From Austwickia sp040006675 (GTDB lineage: Bacteria; Actinomycetota; Actinomycetes; Actinomycetales; Dermatophilaceae): 17,864 nucleotides of DNA. The notes beneath the pieces are model-generated. The model searched no databases. It saw only the letters and a list, made by a program, of their open reading frames with translations, and had not been told where the DNA came from. Positions 1-6,652 of the stretch are shown in pieces; within the stretch, counting starts at the first letter, position 1, and every line of letters begins with the position of its first letter. The translations under genes were made by a program, and so were the position numbers. The stretch covers positions 1 to 17,864 of the forward strand of contig JBDTWM010000053.1 in NCBI GenBank assembly GCA_040006675.1, in the 5' to 3' direction.

Positions 1-581
1 ATGGCGACGGCCTGCCCGATGGGGACCATGAGCTGGGCCACGAAGAACCACGGCAGGCCCCGGTCCGTCGCGACGGCGATCCCGATGATGGCGAGGCTCG
101 CGCTACGGCCGATGAGTTCCGCCGAGGCGTAGTGGCGAAATCGTCCGGTCACCTGCGCCACGGGGTTCAGGCAGGACGCCCACGCCGAGAATGGCAGTCC
201 GATCGCGAGAAGACAGATCCCGATCACGACGATGGGCAAATCGCGGTACATGAAGAACCCGACCACGACGGTACCGACACACAGAGGGCCGACCACGAGC
301 ATGCTGATTGACATAGCCAGCCCGACGGTCCGGGTCAGGGACTGGCCGCGGCCGGACACGCGGCGTACGACGATCGCGCTCATCCCCAGCTCGGTCCAGG
401 CGCCCAGGCTGTTGATGAACAAGGTGGCCGTGAGGAGCAGTCCGTACCCGGTCGGGCCGAGGTAGCCGACGGCGAGCTTGACCTGGACGAGCGAGAGCAC
501 AAGGCCCAGCACCCGAGCCGAGGTCACCGTCGCGACTCCGTGGAAGAGCGAGCGGCCGGTGGGCTTCACTGCGTTCAGCAC
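1..581 (-). CDS. Wzx-like polysaccharide flippase, N-terminal part (cut by window edge)
   Basis: I translated the minus strand by hand, and the frame runs open off the left edge. The product starts VLNAVKPTGRSLFHGVATV and has several hydrophobic stretches in the first ~190 residues, including LGLVLSLVQVKLAVGYLGPT, MSISMLVVGPLCVGTVVVGF and LPIVVIGICLLAIGLPFSAW. Two arginine-rich cytoplasmic loops (VVRRVSGRGQ, GRFRHYASAE) lie between them. This is the pattern of Wzx / polysaccharide-biosynthesis flippases (MOP superfamily), which move undecaprenyl-linked repeat units across the membrane. The frame is open back to a GTG at 710, just after the upstream glycosyltransferase stop, and to another GTG at 689. 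The stretch 582-710 has poorer third-position GC and would give an unusual charged leader, so I prefer the GTG at 581. It follows two glycosyltransferases on the same strand, which fits a repeat-unit assembly operon. The family call is fairly firm; the substrate is unknown. Confidence 0.72.
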   Translation of the reverse strand, partial: MLNAVKPTGRSLFHGVATVTSARVLGLVLSLVQVKLAVGYLGPTGYGLLLTATLFINSLGAWTELGMSAIVVRRVSGRGQSLTRTVGLAMSISMLVVGPLCVGTVVVGFFMYRDLPIVVIGICLLAIGLPFSAWASCLNPVAQVTGRFRHYASAELIGRSASLAIIGIAVATDRGLPWFFVAQLMVPIGQAVA

Positions 582-722
582 TCGATCGCGCTCATCGCCG
601 TCAACCGCCGGTGGGCGGTGTCCACGATTGGATCCGTGGTACTCATGCTTGTTGGGTCCCTTCCTGGCGAGCCCGATCCGGGACCTCACGGTCGCACCAT
701 CGTCGGCCACCCTCGGTGCAAC

Positions 723-1685
723 TCAGCGAGCCTGGAGTTCGAACGGTCTGGGTTCCTCGCTGCAGGCCACCCGTCTGGCCACCGCCATCATCACATCAGC
801 GGCGTCGAGTCGATCGGGGTCACTGCTGACGGCGAGGTTGCGGGCCTCCAGCTCGGCCGCGATCATCCGTTGATGGTCGTCCACGTGTTCGCCGTACCTC
901 TTCTGACGCGGCAGCAGTACCGGCACCCGTCCGGCATTGAGCGCCTGGAGACAAGAGCCGATCCCCGCGTGCGCGAAAACGACGTCAGCCCACTGGACAG
1001 CCGCCTCGAGTTCACACGAGGGGACCGTGTGCCGCGCCGCGATGCCGAGGTCATCGGTCGGCGTGTCACCGACCTGCCACAACACGTCCACGTCAGCCGC
1101 GCCAACCTCGGCGAGAACCCTGCGGACACCGTCCACGGCCCGCCGGAACGGAAACGGGATCATCCCGAGCGTCACCACGGCGGTGCGCACCGACGCAGCA
1201 CTCTGCACCTCGTCGGCTGCGTGGTAGCGGTCGAAGACCGAGCCGCGGTGCTGCCACCGATGATCCGCCCACGAGGCGTACTGCGAGTACAGATGCGTCC
1301 GAGGCGTGAGCGCCACCAGCCGTCCGGCCAGGCTCGGCCCCTCCGCGCGCGCAGCGCTCTCCACGTAATGGCACCCGATGTTCAACAGGTTCGCCGCCAC
1401 CGAGAAGGGCACAGCGATCGCCGCGCCGGTAGCGATGACATCGGTGTAGCCGCCGTGCCGGAGGATCCGCATCGCCTCCGGCAGCATCGCGATCGCCTCC
1501 CGGTAGCCGCGCGACGGGATCGTCGGGACGTACCAGACCGTGCGGCCCGCAAGCAGGGACCTAGATTGCGCGTTCTGGAAGGTCACGTAGTGAATCTCGT
1601 CAAAGTGAGGCAGGAACGTCTCCTCGAAGGAGTGGATCTGTTGTAGGTGTCCACCCGTCGATGCAACCAGCAGCGCCTTTCGCAC
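723..1685 (-). CDS. Alg14-Alg13-type fused glycosyltransferase (GT28-like)
   Basis: About 320 residues. The N-terminus reads VRKALLVASTGGHLQQIHSF, the glycine/histidine loop typical of Alg14/EpsE/PssD membrane-anchoring subunits. The C-terminal third contains ADVVFAHAGIGSCLQALNAG followed by RVPVLLPRQKRYGEHVDDHQ, the nucleotide-sugar-binding HAG...P.....EH.D.Q signature of Alg13/MurG-type GT28 enzymes. Both halves are in one chain, whereas many bacteria and eukaryotes encode them as two proteins. The expected role is transfer of a sugar (often GlcNAc, glucose or glucuronate) from an NDP donor to a lipid-linked acceptor on the inner membrane face. The frame also has a GTG at 1691, but GGGGAG ending 6 nt before the GTG at 1685 makes 1685 the better start. 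It lies between a GT4-like gene and a flippase on the same strand. Confidence 0.82.
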   Translation of the reverse strand: MRKALLVASTGGHLQQIHSFEETFLPHFDEIHYVTFQNAQSRSLLAGRTVWYVPTIPSRGYREAIAMLPEAMRILRHGGYTDVIATGAAIAVPFSVAANLLNIGCHYVESAARAEGPSLAGRLVALTPRTHLYSQYASWADHRWQHRGSVFDRYHAADEVQSAASVRTAVVTLGMIPFPFRRAVDGVRRVLAEVGAADVDVLWQVGDTPTDDLGIAARHTVPSCELEAAVQWADVVFAHAGIGSCLQALNAGRVPVLLPRQKRYGEHVDDHQRMIAAELEARNLAVSSDPDRLDAADVMMAVARRVACSEEPRPFELQAR

Positions 1686-1770
1686 GATCACTCCCCAGAG
1701 CCAGCGACCGTCTCCCGGCCGCGAACGTCACTCTACGGCATCGAGTTCTTAGCTGTTGGTAGGAAATTGC

Positions 1771-1789
1771 GAGCGTTCGCCACACGCTC
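1771..1789 (-). terminator. Possible intrinsic terminator behind the GT4-like gene
   Basis: The 142-nt gap between the two glycosyltransferase genes contains a perfect 6-bp stem, GAGCGT / ACGCTC, with a 7-nt loop. On the minus strand it is followed by GCAATTTCC, a very short T-run. The stem is short, so it may be a weak terminator, a processing site or chance. I see no convincing -35/-10 pair for the next gene in this gap. Confidence 0.25.
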
Positions 1790-1833
1790 TCTGATGGGCT
1801 ACGCCCGCGTAGGCAGTCTTCTCGCTGGGCTGT

Positions 1834-2880
1834 TCAGGGTTGGGCGCCGGCTATGCACATCTTCGCCAAGGTCCGCTCCCAAGCCGCGGATGTCGCACCC
1901 GCCGACAGCTGCTCCTCGAAGTACCTGCGGTGCCTGGCCCCCGCCCGCGCCGCGATCTCGGGGTCGGCTAGGCGATCCAGGGCAGCCGCCAGCGGCGAGG
2001 GGTCGATAGCCGGGAGGCACCGCTCACCATCCGGCAGGTATTCGGCGAGGCCACCCGCGTCGCTCACTAACGAGCACACGCCGACCTGAGCGCCCATCAC
2101 CTGCACTCCGCTCTGCGATCCGGCGGAGTAGAGGCAGATCGACGCCTTGGCCGCAGCGAGCCGGCCGGCGACGTCAGCGAACCGATACCGCCCGCGCTCC
2201 CACACCACGTCCCCGGGGATCTCGCAGCCCGGATCCCCCCCGCCGATCACGACGAGGCGATCCCCACGAAACTGCGGGGACTGCTGGTGGCGGCGGTACG
2301 CCGCGAGGACGACCGGCAAGTTCTTGTACGGGGAGAGCCGCCCCACCACCAGGAAGTCGCGGCGATCGGCCGCCGCCACGAGCGGCGGCGTGAGGGAGTC
2401 CGGCATCTCACTGGTAAGCGACAGCACCACGACGCGATGGCGCCGGGGCGTGATCGCGTCGCGAACGTAGCGGGAGAACACGACCTCGGCGACGGCCCGT
2501 CGGGTCACCGCGGCGCCGCAGATGCGGCGCATCAGGGGGGTGGCTTGGGCGTCGTCGTGCGGGACGGCGTCATGAGTCATCAGCACCACCGGCGCTCCCG
2601 CAACGAGGGCCGCCGCGAGGAAACGCGGATCTCGGGGCGCCTCGGTGACTACCACGTCGGGCCGGAACGCCCGTACGCGCGCGTACAGGTCGCGCAGCTC
2701 CGCCGCACCGCCCGCGCTCCGCCAGGCACGGGTCAGCTCGACATCTCCCTCATGGAGGGCCGGCGGATCGAAATGCTGGTCGCTGGTCACGATGCGCACG
2801 TTGTGGCCGCGCTCTCGCAGACCCTTTGCCCACGCGACCGCGAGGGTTCGGAACCAGGGGGCGACCCACAGGATTCTCAC
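1834..2880 (-). CDS. GT4-like glycosyltransferase
   Basis: About 348 residues. It opens VRILWVAPWFRTLAVAWAKG, a GT-B N-terminal Rossmann start, and continues with VRIVTSDQHF and RPDVVVTEAPRDPRF. The C-terminal half has VVGRLSPYKNLPVVLAAYRR, the nucleotide-binding entry of GT4 enzymes, then GDRLVVIGGGDPG and VSDAGGLAEYLPDGERCLPA, the usual GT4 C-terminal signature. The segment that normally holds the first glutamate of the E-x7-E motif reads YSAGSQSGVQVMGAQVGVCS, so that motif is not recognisable. An ATG at 2910 is in frame, but GGAAGG lies 8 nt before the GTG at 2880 and the fold starts immediately there, so I use 2880. It is the first gene of a minus-strand set with the Alg14-Alg13-type enzyme and flippase, and is divergent from the lyase-like genes. 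Donor and acceptor are unknown. Confidence 0.8.
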   Translation of the reverse strand: MRILWVAPWFRTLAVAWAKGLRERGHNVRIVTSDQHFDPPALHEGDVELTRAWRSAGGAAELRDLYARVRAFRPDVVVTEAPRDPRFLAAALVAGAPVVLMTHDAVPHDDAQATPLMRRICGAAVTRRAVAEVVFSRYVRDAITPRRHRVVVLSLTSEMPDSLTPPLVAAADRRDFLVVGRLSPYKNLPVVLAAYRRHQQSPQFRGDRLVVIGGGDPGCEIPGDVVWERGRYRFADVAGRLAAAKASICLYSAGSQSGVQVMGAQVGVCSLVSDAGGLAEYLPDGERCLPAIDPSPLAAALDRLADPEIAARAGARHRRYFEEQLSAGATSAAWERTLAKMCIAGAQP

Positions 2881-3003
2881 GCTGTGACCCTTCCGGTCCG
2901 GGCTTCTCATCGACCTTCGGAGCGACCGATCCGTCGGTGTGACGTCGGCGGCGCCGACGCCTCCCTGCGGGACGCTCCCTCCATGACATCTCCACGGAGC
3001 GGG

Positions 3004-3030
3004 TGTCCCTGGGGGATGCTCCCAGGGACA
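3004..3030. other. Perfect 10-bp inverted repeat in the divergent spacer
   Basis: TGTCCCTGGG (3004-3013) and CCCAGGGACA (3021-3030) are exact reverse complements with a 7-nt centre. The repeat sits in the ~270-bp spacer between the minus-strand GT4-like gene and the plus-strand lyase-like gene, where promoters for both should lie. It could be an operator or an RNA hairpin. No T-tract follows on either strand, so a terminator is less likely. Elsewhere in 2881-3147 I only see a TAGACT hexamer at 3075-3080 that could be a -10 box without a clear -35. Confidence 0.45.
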
Positions 3031-3147
3031 TTACGTAGGAGACAGAGCCCGTGGGCGACAGCGCTGCTCGCCGTTAGACTAGTCCGGCACGCGCCTGCTG
3101 GCCCCCGACGTCACGCCGCGTCACGGGCCCGATCCGACGAAAGCAGC

Positions 3148-4035
3148 ATGCCGCCAGCCGATGATGATCGCCGTACTCCCCGCCGCCCGATCCGCGAGTG
3201 GCTGCTTCGCGGCGCAGCCCTCCTGGCGGTGCTGCTGGCGGCCGTGAGCGTGGCGCTGCTCTCCACGCATCTCCGCCCAGGCCCTGAGCAGCCCCAGCCC
3301 TCGCCCTGGCTGTCTGCGTCGACACCACCGGCGCGGTGCACCGGGGTGGACACGACGATCGCCGCGCTCACCCAGGGGGACGCGAAAGGCCCCGTCTGCG
3401 ACGACGGCTTCTGGATCGCGGATCTGCCCGCCACGCATCACCCCGAGGCCACTCGGCGCTCCGAGCTCCATCTCGGCGCCCCCGGCCGCCCGCTCGTCGG
3501 AACACCCGGCGACACCGTCGTCCACGACGTGCAGATCCGCGGTCGGCTCGGGAGCGCCGCCCGCGACCCGGGCGACTGGCACGTGATCTGGCAACTACAC
3601 GGACAGACCGACGGCGCGTGGCGACCGCCGCCCGTCGTCCTGCGCGTGCGGGATGGATTCATCTCCTTGTCGGGTGGGTCGGGGCACGCCGGGCAGTCGT
3701 GGGAAACAACGAACTACGAGTGGGCGCGCGCGCTCGCGCCCTTCGAGGACGATCGGACGTACCACATCCGGGTCGTTGTGAAGCTATCCAGCGTCGCGGA
3801 CCAGGCCTGGGTCAGCGCGCAGGTTGACGGTCGGACCGTCGTGGACCGCTGGATCCCGGAATCGCCCCAGGGGCTGCGGCCAGGGACCATGTATCCCGGG
3901 CAACCCAGGGTGAACAGCCGGATCGGCCTGTATCGCGGCACCAACGAGGGGGCCCCGCCGACGTACGAGCAGCGGTTCGGAACCCGGGTGATCGAGGCGA
4001 GCGTCACCGGTGAGCGCCCGGCCGACGGCCGGTGA
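3148..4035 (+). CDS. Membrane-anchored heparin-lyase-like protein (polysaccharide lyase fold)
   Basis: 295 residues. A basic N-terminus (RRTPRRPIREW) precedes a single hydrophobic helix (about residues 18-40) with no clear cleavage site, suggesting an N-in, C-out anchor, then a proline-rich linker. The outer domain (about 64-286) carries C64 and C84, RRSELHL (103-109), WHVIWQLHG (144-152), a glycine loop LSGGSGH (174-180), TTNYEWARAL (187-196), YPGQ (249-252) and GLYRG (260-264). The R-S-E, W...WQ.HG and G-L-Y-R-G blocks resemble the heparin-lyase-like family (PF14099), a jelly-roll fold that cleaves or binds acidic polysaccharides. The next gene is a clear paralogue. Catalytic activity cannot be asserted from sequence alone. 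The frame is open far upstream (from 2287), but that part is antisense to the glycosyltransferase; the ATG at 3148 directly precedes the anchor. Only a weak GAAAG precedes it. Confidence 0.72.
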   Translation: MPPADDDRRTPRRPIREWLLRGAALLAVLLAAVSVALLSTHLRPGPEQPQPSPWLSASTPPARCTGVDTTIAALTQGDAKGPVCDDGFWIADLPATHHPEATRRSELHLGAPGRPLVGTPGDTVVHDVQIRGRLGSAARDPGDWHVIWQLHGQTDGAWRPPPVVLRVRDGFISLSGGSGHAGQSWETTNYEWARALAPFEDDRTYHIRVVVKLSSVADQAWVSAQVDGRTVVDRWIPESPQGLRPGTMYPGQPRVNSRIGLYRGTNEGAPPTYEQRFGTRVIEASVTGERPADGR

Positions 4036-4048
4036 ACGGCCGGTCGGC
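4021..4048 (+). other. Hairpin spanning the stop codon of the first lyase-like gene
   Basis: GCCGAC (4021-4026) pairs with GTCGGC (4043-4048), and GGCC (4027-4030) pairs with GGCC (4038-4041), with one bulged G and a 7-nt loop containing the TGA stop. There is no T-tract. It could protect the 3' end or act as a weak terminator. It also overlaps the start of the 22-bp-period repeat, so its fold may be incidental. Confidence 0.35.
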
Positions 4049-4122
4049 CGCAGGTAATCGGCCGGTGAACACCCCCTGATCGGCCGTTTGACAATCCCGG
4101 ATCGGCCGTCGGGCCGAGTCTG
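4035..4122. repeat. Four-unit 22-bp-period direct repeat (ATCGGCCG core)
   Basis: The octamer ATCGGCCG occurs exactly at 4057, 4079 and 4101. A one-mismatch copy, AACGGCCG, occurs at 4035. The starts are exactly 22 bp apart while the intervening 14 bases differ. The period is close to two helical turns, so all copies would face the same side of the DNA. The core contains the palindrome CGGCCG. The array ends about 20 bp before the putative promoter of the second lyase-like gene, so a protein-binding array is plausible. Confidence 0.65.
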
Positions 4123-4142
4123 CGAGCCCAGGTTCACAGCTT

Positions 4143-4172
4143 TTGCACGGTTCACTCACAGCCAAGGCTAAG
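4143..4172 (+). promoter_or_regulatory. Putative promoter of the second lyase-like gene
   Basis: TTGCAC (4143-4148) and GCTAAG (4167-4172) are separated by 18 bp. The -10 match is modest. GGTTCAC occurs at 4131-4137 and again at 4149-4155, flanking the -35. The reverse-complement core GTGAAC occurs at 4032 and 4065. The leader would be roughly 105 nt. Confidence 0.35.
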
Positions 4173-4285
4173 TCCTACACTTCCCCACGCCTGGGACCGA
4201 TCAGTAAGGCGTTCGCCCTCGTCACGGCGAACCGGAGGGCCCCCCTCCGCTTTCCCCCTTCCTGATCTTCGCCAGGAGCCCCTGC

Positions 4286-5092
4286 ATGCCTTCCTTCAAG
4301 CTGCCCGCGTTCAGTGCTGCCCTGATGGCGGCCGTCCTACCGCTCACCGGCGGCACCCTCACCGCTACCACCGCATCGGCCGCGCCAGCCGTCAATACGG
4401 TAGCCGCGACCACGCGCGGCTGCACATCGCCGGCCCGCACAACGTTTTCCCAAGCCCAAGGCATCGCGACCGCGCCCTCCTGCGTCGGCACCGCCTGGAG
4501 TTACGCACTGCCTGCCACGTCCTCGCCGAGCACTCCGCGCCGTACCGAGTCCCATTGGAGCGATTCCAAGGGCATCCACTTCATGCGGGCGGGCGACACG
4601 GTCACGTACGAGGCCGACTACCTCACCAACCTCGGCGCGGCCGCGTACAACGACAACAATTGGCACGTCATCTGGCAGTTGCATGGCCCGATCGGTACGG
4701 CCTGGAACCCCCCGGTTTTGGACCTGTACGTCCGCAAGGGTGAGCTCCGCCTGGGCGGTGGCTCCGGTCACCCGAACCAGAACTGGTCGACCCGCAACTA
4801 CGAGTGGATCCGCAAGCTCGCCACCTACCAGGACAACAAACCCTTCCGGGTGAAGATCCAGGCGTACCTGTCCTCCGACCCCAAGAAAGGCTGGGTCAGC
4901 GCGTGGGTGAATGGTGTGCAGGTGTTGAACCAGTACCGGCCCACTTCGTACGCCGGCGGCCTGCAGCCAGGGACGTATTACCCCGGCCAGTCGTACGTCG
5001 CGAGCCGCACCGGCTTGTACCGGGGTACCCAGAGCGGCGCGATCCCGACCTACCGGCAGTCGGTGACGGCCAAGGTCATCCAGGCCTACTGA
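4286..5092 (+). CDS. Secreted heparin-lyase-like protein (paralogue of the preceding gene)
   Basis: 268 residues. The start is supported by AGGAG 7 nt upstream of the ATG. Residues 1-32 form a Sec signal peptide (MPSFKLPAFSAALMAAVLPL, then TATTASA|AP). The mature domain matches the upstream gene block by block: C46 and C66 (same 20-residue spacing), RRTESH (85-90), NWHVIWQLHG (125-134), LGGGSGHPNQNW (156-167), STRNYEW (168-174), YYPGQSY (231-237), RTGLYRGTQSG (241-251) and a conserved TY..... tail. This is the PF14099-like jelly-roll pattern. The expected role is cleaving or binding an extracellular polysaccharide. The upstream copy keeps a membrane anchor while this one is released, so the pair may be a cell-bound and a free version of one activity. 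Substrate is unknown and activity unproven. Confidence 0.74.
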   Translation: MPSFKLPAFSAALMAAVLPLTGGTLTATTASAAPAVNTVAATTRGCTSPARTTFSQAQGIATAPSCVGTAWSYALPATSSPSTPRRTESHWSDSKGIHFMRAGDTVTYEADYLTNLGAAAYNDNNWHVIWQLHGPIGTAWNPPVLDLYVRKGELRLGGGSGHPNQNWSTRNYEWIRKLATYQDNKPFRVKIQAYLSSDPKKGWVSAWVNGVQVLNQYRPTSYAGGLQPGTYYPGQSYVASRTGLYRGTQSGAIPTYRQSVTAKVIQAY

Positions 5093-5204
5093 GTTCTTTC
5101 CATCGCCTTGGTTCCTTCCAACCGCCCGGGCGTCCTCCCCGCAGGCCTCGGCAGAGCCACCGCGTCCACGCACGCGGGGAGCTCGCGAGGGGCCGGAAGA
5201 CCCT

Positions 5205-5234
5205 TTGCACTCACAGGGCCTCTTGCGAGATAAC
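5205..5234 (+). promoter_or_regulatory. Putative promoter of the sugar-modification operon
   Basis: TTGCAC (5205-5210) and GATAAC (5229-5234) are 18 bp apart, in the 225-bp spacer ahead of the C-methyltransferase gene. The -10 matches TATAAT at four positions. The hexamer, the spacing and a nearby CTCACAG are shared with the putative promoter at 4143-4172. The leader would be about 75 nt. Otherwise I see nothing in 5093-5311. Confidence 0.45.
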
Positions 5235-5317
5235 CTGACGAGTGAGAACTGGAAGCCGAGCCCGGCGCGACATCGCGGTGCGGCACAGCCTTCACCCCTC
5301 GACTATGAAGGATGAAC

Positions 5318-6550
5318 ATGTCCTGCCTCACCTGCCGCGTGTGCGGCTCGCCGTTGCACCGCACGTTCGTCGATCTGGGGGCGGCGCCCCCCTGCGAGGC
5401 CATCCTCTCGGCGCAAGACGCGCAGCGCGGCGAGGTGGCCTACCCGCTGCACGTGCGGATCTGTACCGAGTGCCTGCTGGTGCAGTTGCCGGAGGTCATC
5501 CCGGCCGAGGACATCTTCACCGCCGACTACGCGTACTTCTCCTCGTACTCCACCTCCTGGGTCGAGCACGCCCGCCAGTACGCGCTGGCGATGATCGGCC
5601 GGCTCGCCCTGGGGCCGGACTCGCGCGTGATCGAAGTGGCGAGCAACGACGGATACCTGCTGCGGCACTTCCGCGACGCGGGCATCCCGTGCCTCGGCGT
5701 GGAGCCGACGGCGAACACGGCGGCCGCCGCGGTCGCGGCGGGCATCCCGACGGAGGTGTGCTTCCTCGGGGCGACGACGGGCGCCGAGATCGCCGCGAGG
5801 CACGGGCGGGCGGATCTGGTGGCCGCGAACAACGTGTACGCGCACGTGCCGGATCTGGCGGACTTCACGCTCGGGCTGGCCGCGCTGCTGGCCCCGACCG
5901 GGACGCTCACGATGGAGTTCCCACATCTGATGCGACTGATCGAACAACGGCAGTACGACACGATCTACCACGAGCATTTCCAGTACTACACGCTTCTCAC
6001 CGCGCAGCGCGCGGTCGCGCTCGGCGGGCTCGCCATCGTCGACGTGGAGGAGCTGTCCACGCACGGCGGGTCGCTGCGCGTCTACTGCCGCCACGCGGAC
6101 GCGGCCGGCGAGCCGTCGGCGGCGGTCGCGGATCTCTTGGGGAGGGAGCGAGCCGCGGGCCTGCACGACCTGGCCGGGCACGAGGGCTTCGACGCCGCCG
6201 TTGCGGGCGTCAAGCGGGACCTGCTGCGGTTCCTGCTGCAGGCCCAGGAAGACGGCAAGACGGTCGCGGGCTACGGCGCGCCCGGCAAGGGGAACACGCT
6301 GCTCAACCACTGCGGCATCCGGGGCGACCTGCTGGCGTTCACCGTCGACCGCAATCCGCACAAGCACGGCAAGTTCCTGCCGGGGAGCCGCATCCCCGTG
6401 CGGGCACCGGAGGCTATTGACGCGGCACGCCCGGACTACATCCTGGTGCTGCCCTGGAATCTGCGTGCCGAGATCGCCGAGCAACTATCATACGTTTCGG
6501 ACTGGGGAGGCCGGTTGGTGTTCGCCGTGCCTGAGCTGGCTATTATCTAA
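5318..6550 (+). CDS. Sugar C-methyltransferase (TylC3/TcaB9 family)
   Basis: 410 residues with the three-part layout of NDP-sugar C-methyltransferases. An N-terminal zinc-binding domain has C6, C9, C49 and C52 (CRVC...CTEC). A class I SAM fold has motif I VIEVASNDGYLL (104-115), the acidic GVEP (127-130) and NNVYAHVPDL (171-180). A C-terminal Rossmann-like domain has VAGYGAPGKGNTLLNH (316-331). The family's YFSSYS (73-78) and the catalytic YHEHFQYY (217-224) are intact, matching the Tyr/His/Glu set described for TcaB9. It should add a methyl group to carbon of an NDP-4-keto-deoxysugar using SAM in the cytosol. An ATG at 5312 is also in frame, but AAGGA lies 5 nt before the ATG at 5318. It is the first gene of a four-gene plus-strand set. 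Confidence 0.88.
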   Translation: MSCLTCRVCGSPLHRTFVDLGAAPPCEAILSAQDAQRGEVAYPLHVRICTECLLVQLPEVIPAEDIFTADYAYFSSYSTSWVEHARQYALAMIGRLALGPDSRVIEVASNDGYLLRHFRDAGIPCLGVEPTANTAAAAVAAGIPTEVCFLGATTGAEIAARHGRADLVAANNVYAHVPDLADFTLGLAALLAPTGTLTMEFPHLMRLIEQRQYDTIYHEHFQYYTLLTAQRAVALGGLAIVDVEELSTHGGSLRVYCRHADAAGEPSAAVADLLGRERAAGLHDLAGHEGFDAAVAGVKRDLLRFLLQAQEDGKTVAGYGAPGKGNTLLNHCGIRGDLLAFTVDRNPHKHGKFLPGSRIPVRAPEAIDAARPDYILVLPWNLRAEIAEQLSYVSDWGGRLVFAVPELAII

Positions 6551-6652
6551 TCATCCGTCCAAGACGCGTGACCAACTGATCGCGTCGCACGGGGCGGGCG
6601 GGGGCAAGAGATCCGCGGGGAGCGGACATCTGATGGGGACACAGGGGGCGTC

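Noticed and set aside
540..1646. Long plus-strand frame (368 codons) opposite the Alg14-Alg13-type gene
   Set aside because: It is antisense to a gene with clear motifs. The product is Arg/His-rich with no family signature, the usual high-GC shadow.
2287..3147. N-terminal extension of the first lyase-like frame
   Set aside because: It overlaps the glycosyltransferase in antisense and lacks recognisable domains. The membrane anchor starts right after the ATG at 3148.
4021..4048. Rho-independent terminator of the first lyase-like gene
   Set aside because: The stem is possible but bulged, contains the stop codon in its loop and has no T-tract, so I record it only as a hairpin.
5303..6484. Minus-strand frame of 393 codons over the C-methyltransferase
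   Set aside because: The plus-strand product has zinc, SAM and catalytic motifs; the minus product is Arg/Val-rich and featureless.
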